Positions 1 through 5,646 of a stretch of 6,303 nt of DNA are shown here, piece by piece. The DNA lies in the NCBI GenBank assembly GCA_005884825.1, contig VAZT01000379.1:1-6303 (forward strand). The letters run 5' to 3'. This DNA is from Alphaproteobacteria bacterium. Lineage in GTDB: Bacteria; Pseudomonadota; Alphaproteobacteria; ATCC43930; CGMCC-115725. The notes beneath the pieces are model-generated. The model did no database searches and was not told where the DNA came from. It worked only from the letters and a program-made list of their open reading frames with translations. Each line of letters starts with the position of its first letter. Within the stretch, counting starts at the first letter, position 1. The translations under genes and the position numbers were made by a program.

Positions 1-2
1 GC

Positions 3-755
3 ACGACACTCGATTACGCTCAAATTCTGATCAATGCTCTGGCTGCGCAGGGGCTCCACTACGCGGAAGCCGGCGTCCACACGGGGTTCCAGATCTCCGC
101 GGCCGGCTTCAACCTTACCGACCAAGAGGTGGTGCTCGCTCGGACCGGCGTTCCCGGTTTTACCGCAACGGGGACCGGACACACCTTTGTCAACAACGTT
201 ACGCTCGACGGGGTCCCGCTGCAGCGCGGTTATGTTCTGGTCAACGCAAGCCTCGATGGTGTGCCGTTTGAGTTTGTCTCGACACATCTCGACGAAACCC
301 ATTCGCCGGCGAACGCGGCGCAAGCCGGTGAAATAATTCAGCAACTCGATACGGTCGCCGAGCCGCAACTGGTCGTAGGCGATTTCAACGCCAATCCGAA
401 TGAACCGACCTACGCGGAGATGGTGGCTGCCGGCTTCACCGATGTGACGGCCGCTTTAGGGGCGGCGGGACCCACGTGTTGTCAGTCACCTGACCTGAAC
501 AATCCGATATCGCAGTTGACGAACCGCTACGATTACGTTTTCGAGCGAGGCTTCTCCTCGTTGGATTTGGCGTTATTGGTCGGCAATACGACGCCTTTCG
601 AGAATTTTCGGCCGCTATGGCCGTCGGATCACGCCGGAGTGATTGCCGAAGTCGACCTCGCCCAGCTCAGCACTGTACCGGAGCCGCACTCAATGGCCCT
701 CCTGATGTCGGCAGTCCTCCTCGCGGCTGGATCGAGGTTTTGGATCCGCCGCTGA
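3..755 (+). CDS. Endonuclease/exonuclease/phosphatase-fold protein with PEP-CTERM tail, 5' end missing
   Basis: The reading frame is already open at base 3, so the N-terminus and any signal peptide lie outside the window; about 250 residues are visible. Seen: the DNase I-like metal-dependent hydrolase motifs in the right order, numbering from base 3. These are STHLDETH with His95, the metal-site GDFNA with Asp127 and Asn129, NRYDYVF near 178, and the terminal SDHAGV with Asp209 and His210. The last 26 residues form a sorting signal: VPEP (225-228), a hydrophobic stretch (MALLMSAVLLAAG), then basic residues ending in RFWIRR. Known: this fold cleaves phosphodiesters or phosphomonoesters, and PEP-CTERM tails are processed by an exosortase at the envelope. 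Inferred: an exported, surface-sorted nuclease or phosphatase. The substrate is unknown. An internal ATG at 129 lies well inside the conserved domain and is not the real start. Confidence 0.88.
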   Translation, partial: TTLDYAQILINALAAQGLHYAEAGVHTGFQISAAGFNLTDQEVVLARTGVPGFTATGTGHTFVNNVTLDGVPLQRGYVLVNASLDGVPFEFVSTHLDETHSPANAAQAGEIIQQLDTVAEPQLVVGDFNANPNEPTYAEMVAAGFTDVTAALGAAGPTCCQSPDLNNPISQLTNRYDYVFERGFSSLDLALLVGNTTPFENFRPLWPSDHAGVIAEVDLAQLSTVPEPHSMALLMSAVLLAAGSRFWIRR

Positions 756-851
756 TTAGGGGTTAAAGACACCTCGATTCGATCCGCGTGTCGTCGGTTA
801 GACGCGGCTGAAGGCGTTTCGAAGGCTCACATCCGCCTTTTTAACCTTTAG
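756..851 (+). other. Possible three-way-junction RNA fold directly after the stop codon
   Basis: Bases 756-767 can pair with 840-851 over 12 positions, three of them G-T, with the GGTTAAA/TTTAACC core (761-767 with 840-846) perfect. Enclosed are two further helices: CCGCGT (784-789) with ACGCGG (802-807), and AAGGCG (811-816) with CGCCTT (834-839). The second inner helix ends at 839, exactly where the outer strand begins at 840, so the two could stack coaxially. The fold starts on the base after the upstream TGA. It may be a 3'-UTR structure or a small RNA. I recognise no known RNA family, and this rests on hand pairing only. Confidence 0.35.
811..842 (+). terminator. Terminator-like hairpin with T tract after the PEP-CTERM gene
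   Basis: A 6-bp stem, AAGGCG (811-816) with CGCCTT (834-839), encloses a 17-base loop and runs into five Ts (838-842). It lies about 55 bases after the upstream stop codon. The loop is long and the stem short, so it is a weak intrinsic terminator at best. It may be one helix of the larger fold at 756-851. Confidence 0.35.
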
Positions 852-865
852 CTATTCGCTCGAGA

Positions 866-892
866 GGGAGCGGGATTCGAATCCTGCTTCCT
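866..892. other. tRNA T-arm-like hairpin
   Basis: GGA plus GCGGGA (867-875) pairs with TCCTGC (882-887) plus TCC (889-891), with T888 bulged and TTCGAA as the loop. The stretch GATTCGAATC followed by CTTCCTCCA resembles the T-arm and acceptor end of a tRNA. However, the base before TTCGAAT is A rather than the G needed for the 53-61 pair, and no matching acceptor, D-arm or anticodon arm is present upstream. It is therefore not an intact tRNA. It could be a degenerate tRNA 3' end, an attachment-site remnant, or an unrelated hairpin. Confidence 0.35.
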
Positions 893-925
893 CCAGCAGC
901 GAATCTCGTGCGAACCTTTTTTCCA

Positions 926-943
926 AGCGCGCGACGGCGCGCT
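926..943. other. GC-rich hairpin upstream of the aminotransferase gene
   Basis: A perfect 7-bp stem, AGCGCGC (926-932) with GCGCGCT (937-943), has a GACG loop and is followed by AATTTCT. It lies 36 bases before the aminotransferase start. The T run after it is too short for a confident terminator. It may be a leader structure, a weak terminator for upstream transcription, or a protein-binding palindrome. Confidence 0.35.
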
Positions 944-968
944 AATTTCTGCTCAACAAAAATCGGTT

Positions 969-975
969 AGGAGGG
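969..975 (+). promoter_or_regulatory. Strong Shine-Dalgarno site that decides the aminotransferase start
   Basis: AGGAGGG ends 4 bases before the ATG at 980. A GTG at 977 in the same frame is only 1 base from the motif and too close to be used. The next in-frame ATG at 989 is 13 bases away. The ATG at 980 is therefore the preferred start. Confidence 0.75.
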
Positions 976-979
976 AGTG

Positions 980-2158
980 ATGCTGCAGATGGCCGGACGC
1001 ATGGGTGTCCTCGGGACCGAGACCGCGTTCGAGGTGCTGGCCCGCGCCAATGCGCTGGCGGCCGAGGGCCGCTCTATCATCAATCTCGGCATCGGCCAGC
1101 CCGATTTCCCGACGCCCGAACATATCGTCGAGGCCGGTCGCAAGGCGCTCGCCGACGGACATCACGGGTACACGCCGGCGAACGGCATCCCGGCGCTCCG
1201 TGCCGCCGTCGCGGCCGATCTCCTGCGCCGTCACGGGGTCGAGGTCTCTCCGGACCTGGTGCTGGTCGTCCCCGGCGGCAAGGTCACGATGTTCTTCGCA
1301 ATCCTGATGTTCGGGGAGCCGCAGGTCGAGATCCTCTATCCCAACCCGGGGTTCCCGATATACGAGAGCGTGATCCGGTTTTCGGGAGCGACGCCGGTGC
1401 CGATCCCGCTGCACGAGGCGGCGGGCTTCTCGTTCAGCGCCGACGAGGTCCTCGAAAAAGTCACGCCGCGCACCCGGCTCATCGTCATCAACAGCCCGGC
1501 TAATCCGACGGGCGGCGTCGTGCCGCGGGACGAGCTCGACCGGCTGGTTGCCGGGCTTGAACGGCACCCGCACGTCGCCGTGCTCAGCGACGAGATCTAC
1601 GGCGAGATCCTCTACGACGGCGCCGAGCACGTCAGTCTTCTTCGCTATCCGTCGCTGCGCGACCGATTGATCCTCCTCGACGGGTGGAGCAAGACCTATG
1701 CGATGACCGGTTGGCGGCTGGGTTACGCGGTATGGCCGAAGGCGCTGTTCGGGTATGCCGAGCGGCTCGCGATCAACTGCCACTCCTGCGTCAACGCCGC
1801 CGCACAATACGCCGGGATTGCCGCGCTGACCGGCCCGCGCGAGCCGGTCCATCGCATGGTAAGGGCGTTTGCCGAGCGGCGCGAGATGATCGTCGCGGCG
1901 TTGAACGGGCTACCCGGCTTTCGCTGTCAGCAGCCGGGCGGCGCCTTTTACACTTTCCCCAATATCACCGGGACCGGTTACGACGCGCGCGCACTGCAGG
2001 GCCACCTGCTCGAGCAGGCCGGGGTAGCAACGGTCGCCGGCACCAGCTTTGGCAGATATGGCGAGGGCTATTTGCGATTCTCTTACGCCAATAGCCGAGA
2101 GGCGATCGCCGCCCCCGGCGATTTCGGATCTCCCTGTCGCCGACGGGCCCTGGCATAG
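980..2158 (+). CDS. Class I/II PLP-dependent aminotransferase (aspartate aminotransferase type)
   Basis: The enzyme transfers amino groups between an amino acid and a 2-oxo acid, probably with glutamate/2-oxoglutarate as one pair, using pyridoxal phosphate in the cytoplasm. Seen, numbering from ATG 980: the N-terminal LGIGQPDF motif, HHGYTPANG, SPANPTGG with Asn175, SDEIYGE with Asp204 and Tyr207, GWSKTYAMTGWRLGY with the PLP-binding Lys238, and YLRFSYANS with the substrate-carboxylate Arg366. This is a full fold-type I set, and 392 residues is normal length. The amino-acid specificity cannot be read; aspartate or a branched or aromatic substrate are all possible. Odd: after SYANSREAIA the protein ends in APGDFGSPCRRRALA instead of the usual amphipathic helix, which hints at a small deletion or frameshift near 2110-2130. 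The 3' end also carries the glnBA promoter. Confidence 0.9.
   Translation: MLQMAGRMGVLGTETAFEVLARANALAAEGRSIINLGIGQPDFPTPEHIVEAGRKALADGHHGYTPANGIPALRAAVAADLLRRHGVEVSPDLVLVVPGGKVTMFFAILMFGEPQVEILYPNPGFPIYESVIRFSGATPVPIPLHEAAGFSFSADEVLEKVTPRTRLIVINSPANPTGGVVPRDELDRLVAGLERHPHVAVLSDEIYGEILYDGAEHVSLLRYPSLRDRLILLDGWSKTYAMTGWRLGYAVWPKALFGYAERLAINCHSCVNAAAQYAGIAALTGPREPVHRMVRAFAERREMIVAALNGLPGFRCQQPGGAFYTFPNITGTGYDARALQGHLLEQAGVATVAGTSFGRYGEGYLRFSYANSREAIAAPGDFGSPCRRRALA
2066..2096. repeat. Inverted repeat upstream of the glnBA promoter
   Basis: GGCTATT (2066-2072) and AATAGCC (2090-2096) are perfect inverted arms. One mismatch inward, GCG (2074-2076) pairs with CGC (2086-2088), leaving a 9-base centre. 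The dyad centre is about 70 bases before the -24 element, a position where sigma-54 activators often bind. The sequence does not match the NtrC consensus (GCACC...GGTGC), and it lies within the conserved coding motif YLRFSYANS, so it may be coincidental. Confidence 0.25.
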
Positions 2159-2166
2159 GTTATGCT
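2151..2166 (+). promoter_or_regulatory. Sigma-54 (RpoN) -24/-12 type promoter of glnBA
   Basis: TGGCATAGGTTATGCT has the invariant GG (2152-2153) and GC (2164-2165) separated by exactly 10 bases, as sigma-54 promoters require. It matches the TGGCACG-N4-TTGCW consensus except at C-to-T, G-to-A and T-to-A positions. It lies 47 bases before the glnB start, giving a predicted transcript start near 2177. Known: glnB-glnA operons in several Alphaproteobacteria have NtrC/RpoN-dependent promoters. Inferred: induction when nitrogen is limiting. The element overlaps the aminotransferase stop codon TAG (2156-2158). I could not identify a good NtrC site. Confidence 0.65.
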
Positions 2167-2213
2167 CTAAACGCGCCGAGGTCGGTGCCTTGGCTAAGAG
2201 AGACGAGAAGTCG

Positions 2214-2552
2214 ATGAAAAAGATCGAGGCGATCATCAAGCCCTTCAAGCTCGACGAGGTGAAAGAAGCTCTTCATGAAGTCGGGATCAAGGGCATCACC
2301 GTCACCGAGGCCAAGGGCTTCGGACGGCAGAAAGGCCACACCGAACTCTATCGGGGGGCCGAGTACGTAGTCGACTTTCTGCCCAAGGTGAAGATCGAGG
2401 TGGTCATGGAAGATACGCTCGTCGAGCGTGCGGTGGAGGCGATTCAGCAGGCTGCCCACACCGGCCGCATCGGTGACGGCAAGATCTTCGTCACGACGAT
2501 CGAGGAAGCGATCCGTATCCGCACTGGCGAGCGCGGTCCGGACGCGATCTGA
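2214..2552 (+). CDS. glnB: Nitrogen regulatory protein PII (GlnB)
   Basis: This is the trimeric cytoplasmic signal protein that senses 2-oxoglutarate and ATP/ADP and is uridylylated by GlnD when nitrogen is short. It then controls glutamine synthetase adenylylation through GlnE, and usually the NtrB/NtrC system. Seen: exactly 112 residues, the usual length; N-terminus MKKIEAIIKPFKLDEV; T-loop YRGAEYVVDF with the uridylylation residue Tyr51; and the C-terminal ATP-binding segment TGRIGDGKIFV. Asp54 and the MKKIEAI start favour GlnB over GlnK, as does linkage to glnA rather than amtB. The ATG at 2214 has a purine-rich but weak Shine-Dalgarno (GAGAAG, 2205-2210). The frame stays open upstream, but the family length and alignment fix this start. 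It is the first gene of the glnBA unit, 72 bases before glnA. Confidence 0.96.
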   Translation: MKKIEAIIKPFKLDEVKEALHEVGIKGITVTEAKGFGRQKGHTELYRGAEYVVDFLPKVKIEVVMEDTLVERAVEAIQQAAHTGRIGDGKIFVTTIEEAIRIRTGERGPDAI

Positions 2553-2557
2553 GATTA

Positions 2558-2579
2558 CGCCGCAGTACCCCCTGCGGTG
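2558..2579 (+). other. Intercistronic hairpin between glnB and glnA
   Basis: CGCCGCAG (2558-2565) pairs with CTGCGGTG (2572-2579) over 8 bp, one of them G-T, around a TACCCC loop. It starts 5 bases after the glnB stop codon. No T tract follows, so a full terminator is unlikely. A role in transcript processing, in protecting a glnB-only message, or in setting the glnB:glnA ratio would fit. No separate glnA promoter is evident in the gap. Confidence 0.5.
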
Positions 2580-2624
2580 ATCTCGTGCTCCTGAACCCTG
2601 TTCAACATCGAACGGAAAGTTGCA

Positions 2625-4034
2625 ATGTCTGATACCCAAAAAGTCATGGATATGATCAAGGAGCACGACGTCAAATACGTCGACTTCCGCTTCACTGATC
2701 CGCGCGGCAAGTGGCAGCATCTGGCGCACCACGTGCGGACCATCACCGAGGACTTCCTCAAGGAGGGAGTGATGTTCGATTGTTCGTCGATTGCCGGCTG
2801 GAAGGCGATCAACGAGTCGGACATGATGCTGGTGCCCGACTGTTCGACCGCGGTCCTCGACCCGTTTGCCGCCCAGACGTCGCTGATCGTCTTTTGCGAT
2901 GTGCACGAGCCGTTGACCGGCCAGCCCTACGCCCGCGACCCGCGTTCGATCGCCAAGAAGGCCGAGCAGCATCTGATCGCCACCGGTCTCGGCGACAAGG
3001 CCTTTTTCGGACCGGAGGCCGAGTTCTTCGTGTTCGACGACGTGCGTTTTTCGGCCTCGATGAAAGGGGCGATGTACGAGATCGACAGCGAAGAAGCTCC
3101 TTACGTCAGCGACAAGAGATTCCCCGACGGCAACACCGGACACCGCCCGCCGATCAAGGGCGGCTATTTCCCGGTGCCGCCGGTCGACAGCCTTTCCGAT
3201 CTGCGCGCCGAAATGCTGTCGGTCATGAACGACATGGGGCTCGAAGTCGAAAAGCATCACCACGAGGTCGCGCCGAGCCAGAACGAGCTGGGCTTTGTCT
3301 ATTCGACCCTGGTGCGCACCGCCGACAACATGCAGATCTACAAATATGTCGTGCAGAACGTCGCCCACCAATACGGCAAGACCGCGACCTTCATGCCCAA
3401 GCCGGTCATGGGCGACAACGGTTCCGGCATGCACGTCCACCAGTCGCTGTGGAAGGGCGAGCGCCCGGTCTTTGCCGGCAATCTTTATGCCGACCTGTCG
3501 GAAACCGCGCTCTACTACATCGGCGGCATCATCAAGCACGCCAAGGCGATCAACGCCTTCACGAACCCGACGACCAACAGCTACAAGCGGCTGATCCCCG
3601 GCTTCGAGGCGCCGGTGCTGCTCGCCTATTCCTCGCGCAACCGGTCGGCCGCCTGCCGCATCCCCTACGTGTCCAGCCCCAAGGGCAAGCGGGTCGAGGT
3701 GCGCTACCCGGACGGCGCGGCCAACGTCTATCTCGCCTTCGCGGCGATGCTGATGGCCGGGATAGACGGCATCCAGAACAAGATCCACCCCGGCGACCCG
3801 ATCGACAAGAACCTCTACGACCTCCCGCCGGAAGAATTGACGGACGTGCCGGTGGTCTGCGGGTCGCTGCGCGAGGCATTGGGCGAGTTGCGCGCCGATC
3901 ACGCCTTTCTGCTGAAGAGCGACGTCTTCAACATGGACCAGATCGAGGCCTATATGGAATTGAAGTGGGAGGAGGTGTACGCCTTCGAGCACACCCCCCA
4001 CCCGATCGAATTCCAGATGTATTACTCGGTTTAG
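2625..4034 (+). CDS. glnA: Glutamine synthetase type I, adenylylation-regulated
   Basis: The enzyme makes glutamine from glutamate, ammonium and ATP as a cytoplasmic dodecamer, and is the entry point for ammonium assimilation. Seen: 469 residues, the same length as the E. coli enzyme; FDCSSIAGWKAINESDM with the ammonium-site Asp52; GPEAEFFVFD with metal-ligand glutamates; the ATP-region signature KPVMGDNGSGMHVH; NPTTNSYKRLIPGFEAP with the flap Glu328; SSRNRSAACRIPY with Arg340; and KNLYDLPPEE with Tyr398, the adenylylation site (Tyr397 in mature E. coli numbering). This marks the GSI-beta class, switched off by GlnE under PII control. GGAAAG (2614-2619) is the ribosome binding site. Odd: residue 53 is Cys where the signature normally has Gly (FDGSS). 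Its stop codon overlaps the end of the convergent lipoprotein gene. Confidence 0.97.
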   Translation: MSDTQKVMDMIKEHDVKYVDFRFTDPRGKWQHLAHHVRTITEDFLKEGVMFDCSSIAGWKAINESDMMLVPDCSTAVLDPFAAQTSLIVFCDVHEPLTGQPYARDPRSIAKKAEQHLIATGLGDKAFFGPEAEFFVFDDVRFSASMKGAMYEIDSEEAPYVSDKRFPDGNTGHRPPIKGGYFPVPPVDSLSDLRAEMLSVMNDMGLEVEKHHHEVAPSQNELGFVYSTLVRTADNMQIYKYVVQNVAHQYGKTATFMPKPVMGDNGSGMHVHQSLWKGERPVFAGNLYADLSETALYYIGGIIKHAKAINAFTNPTTNSYKRLIPGFEAPVLLAYSSRNRSAACRIPYVSSPKGKRVEVRYPDGAANVYLAFAAMLMAGIDGIQNKIHPGDPIDKNLYDLPPEELTDVPVVCGSLREALGELRADHAFLLKSDVFNMDQIEAYMELKWEEVYAFEHTPHPIEFQMYYSV

Positions 4035-4672
4035 CCCGCCTTCTGGCCCCGCACCTCTCGCGAAATCGCGAGAGGTGTCGGGTGACGTGACCGCAGCGGC
4101 TGCGCACCAGCTGCGTTCCCGCCCATCAGGTAGATCAAATACTCGATCGCATCGCGCTGCTCTCTGAAGGGGCGGGTTTGCACCGCTATGCTGTTATCTA
4201 TCCAGCTGCTGTCATCGAGATAATTTGCAAATCCGATCTTGCGGGCACATTGCGGCGCTCCCAGCACGCACCATAGGCGGACCGAATCTATATAACTGAT
4301 GTCGTTTTCGAGTGCTTCCACATTGTTTACCGCGGTTGGATACATGCACCAATAGTTTTGGTAATTTTCAAAATAGGCAGCTTGGCGATTGACCAAACCG
4401 CGAAAACACATTTGGCCATCGTAAGAGATAAAGAACTCGGCGTACGGGTCTATATATTTGACCCCATCATCGATATAGCGGATCGTTTCGAGATAACCGG
4501 GCCGGCCGGGTAGCGGCGGCCGTGCGGCATACGCCGGAGAGTTGATCGCCTGTGGTTCGACCTCGCCCGAGGCCGACGCCAGCTGCGGTCCGAAATATTG
4601 CGGCGGTGTTTGCGAACACGCCGCCAACAGAATCGCTGCGGCGGGTGCCCCGATCATCGATTTCGCAATCAT
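4031..4672 (-). CDS. Unrecognised predicted outer-membrane lipoprotein
   Basis: I do not recognise this 213-residue protein. Seen: a type II signal peptide with Lys4 in the n-region, a hydrophobic core and the lipobox LLAAC with Cys19. Ser follows Cys19, so the +2 rule predicts outer-membrane retention. The next segment, to about residue 55, is rich in Pro, Gln and Ala and looks like a linker. The middle is rich in Tyr, Trp and Phe (for example FENYQNYWCMYP), with four further Cys residues that could form two disulfides in the periplasm. The ATG at 4672 is preceded directly by AGGA, an unusually close ribosome site, but a later start at Met6 would lose the positive charge of the signal peptide. 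Third codon positions are visibly AT-richer than in the flanking genes, which may mean later acquisition. It ends inside the glnA stop codon. Confidence 0.8.
   Translation of the reverse strand: MIAKSMIGAPAAAILLAACSQTPPQYFGPQLASASGEVEPQAINSPAYAARPPLPGRPGYLETIRYIDDGVKYIDPYAEFFISYDGQMCFRGLVNRQAAYFENYQNYWCMYPTAVNNVEALENDISYIDSVRLWCVLGAPQCARKIGFANYLDDSSWIDNSIAVQTRPFREQRDAIEYLIYLMGGNAAGAQPLRSRHPTPLAISREVRGQKAG
4051..4078. terminator. Hairpin between convergent glnA and lipoprotein gene, probably bidirectional
   Basis: CACCTCTCGCG (4052-4062) and CGCGAGAGGTG (4067-4077) form a perfect 11-bp stem with an AAAT loop, extendable by a G-T pair (4051 with 4078). It starts 17 bases after the glnA stop. 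No T tract follows on either strand, so it is not a textbook intrinsic terminator. Its position between converging genes suggests a shared 3' end or an RNA-stabilising structure. On the minus strand it lies inside the lipoprotein coding sequence, over residues about 199-207. Confidence 0.6.
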
Positions 4673-4714
4673 TCCTGGTCAACCCTGGGATGCTTACCGA
4701 GCGTAGCAGTAAAC

Positions 4715-4748
4715 GAGATCGGCCGCCATGGTCTTGCCAGCCGATCTC
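4715..4748 (-). terminator. Hairpin at the end of the hydratase-lyase unit
   Basis: On the minus strand GAGATCGGC follows the lyase TGA immediately and pairs perfectly over 9 bp with GCCGATCTC (plus-strand arms 4740-4748 and 4715-4723). The loop is 16 bases. Only GTTT follows, so a Rho-independent role is possible but weak. Its place right at the stop codon and before the next minus-strand gene supports a transcript-end or stabilising function. Confidence 0.5.
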
Positions 4749-5606
4749 TCACCCCGCACCCAAGCCGAGGAGCCGGCGTGCCAATGTCAGGTGCGGTTTG
4801 TCGACCATCCTGCCGTCGATGGCGATCGTCCCTGTGTCAGGGTTTCCGGCAAACGCCTGGACGATCCTGCGCGCCCAGGCGAGTTCTTCATCGCTGACCG
4901 CAAAAGCCTCGTTGATGACCGGGATCTGCGCCGGATGGATCGCCATCTTTGCGGTAAAGCCGGATCGCCTCGCGGCAGCGCACTCGGCGGCGAGCCCGGA
5001 CTCATCCTTGAAATCGGTACAGATCGTATCGATCGGGACGACCTCGGCGGCTGCCGCTCCCAACAGGCATAAAGACCGGGCCAGCCGGTAGACGTCGTCA
5101 TAGATGCCCTCGACCCGGCGATTGTTGCCGCCGATACACGCGGCCAGATCCTCCGCGCCCCAGGTGATGGCTTCGAGCCGCGACGACACTCCGCCGTAGC
5201 CGCCGAGGGCGAACATTGCGGCCGGGGTTTCGGTGGCGATGGCGATGACCCGGATATTCCCCGGCGGCAGCGCCGAGGCCGCCTCCAGAGCCGAGAGATA
5301 ATGATCGAGCGTCCGCAGGTCGTCGGGGACGCATTTCGGCAACAGTATTCCATCCGGTTTTCCCGGCACGATAGCAGCGAGATCATCTAGAGCGACGCCG
5401 CTCGACAGCGGATTGATGCGGACATAGCGGCGGAACTCGACGGAACCTGTGGTGCCAAGGAAATCACGGGCCTGACGGCGCGCCGACGGTCGATTCGCCG
5501 GCACAACCGAATCCTCGAGGTCTAGGATCAACGCATCGGCGCCAGATTGCGGCGCACGGGCGAGCTTGCGTTCGCTATCGGCGGGAACAAACAGCAGGGA
5601 GCGCAT
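4749..5606 (-). CDS. CitE-like CoA-ester lyase (HpcH/HpaI aldolase superfamily)
   Basis: Known family members cleave or form C-C bonds in acyl-CoA esters such as malyl-CoA, citramalyl-CoA or methylmalyl-CoA, giving acetyl-CoA or propionyl-CoA plus a 2-oxo acid, with Mg2+. Seen in 285 residues: the N-terminal LLFVPADSERKLARA and LILDLEDSV (Asp29, Glu31, Asp32); YVRINPL with Arg63; LLPK with Lys91; IATETPAAMF with the metal ligand Glu126; TWGAEDLAACIGG with the metal ligand Asp153; and KMAIHPAQIPVINEAF near 220-235. The length is that of stand-alone lyases, not the larger malate synthases. GGAGGGG lies 3 bases before the ATG. The gene follows the MaoC-type hydratase by 40 bases on the same strand, so the two are probably one operon. 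The substrate is not determined; citramalyl-CoA or malyl-CoA type esters are the leading options. Confidence 0.88.
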   Translation of the reverse strand: MRSLLFVPADSERKLARAPQSGADALILDLEDSVVPANRPSARRQARDFLGTTGSVEFRRYVRINPLSSGVALDDLAAIVPGKPDGILLPKCVPDDLRTLDHYLSALEAASALPPGNIRVIAIATETPAAMFALGGYGGVSSRLEAITWGAEDLAACIGGNNRRVEGIYDDVYRLARSLCLLGAAAAEVVPIDTICTDFKDESGLAAECAAARRSGFTAKMAIHPAQIPVINEAFAVSDEELAWARRIVQAFAGNPDTGTIAIDGRMVDKPHLTLARRLLGLGAG

Positions 5607-5646
5607 TCACCCCTCCGTCGGCTAGTACTTCATGTCTGTTGGCACT

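Noticed and set aside
759..848. An integron attC-like site, because of GTTAAA and TTTAAC ends
   Set aside because: attC sites begin with the RYYYAAC box and end with GTTRRRY. Here the order is reversed, and both boxes miss the consensus at the outer purine/pyrimidine position.
860..900. An intact tRNA or tmRNA gene
   Set aside because: Only a T-arm-like piece is present. The 53-61 pair is broken, and no matching 5' acceptor, D-arm or anticodon arm could be found. The downstream bases do not resemble a tmRNA coding piece.
953..1852. A 299-codon minus-strand frame opposite the aminotransferase
   Set aside because: It is rich in Arg, Asp and Val with no domain, and is fully antisense to a gene with all catalytic residues in place.
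2160..4001. A 613-codon open frame on the minus strand spanning glnB and glnA
   Set aside because: It is exactly antisense to two certain genes, has low-complexity His/Arg/Val-rich composition, no recognisable motif and no ribosome site. High GC at third codon positions explains it.
2711..4090. A 459-codon plus-strand frame inside glnA
   Set aside because: It is an Arg-rich shifted-frame copy of glnA and lacks any family signature.
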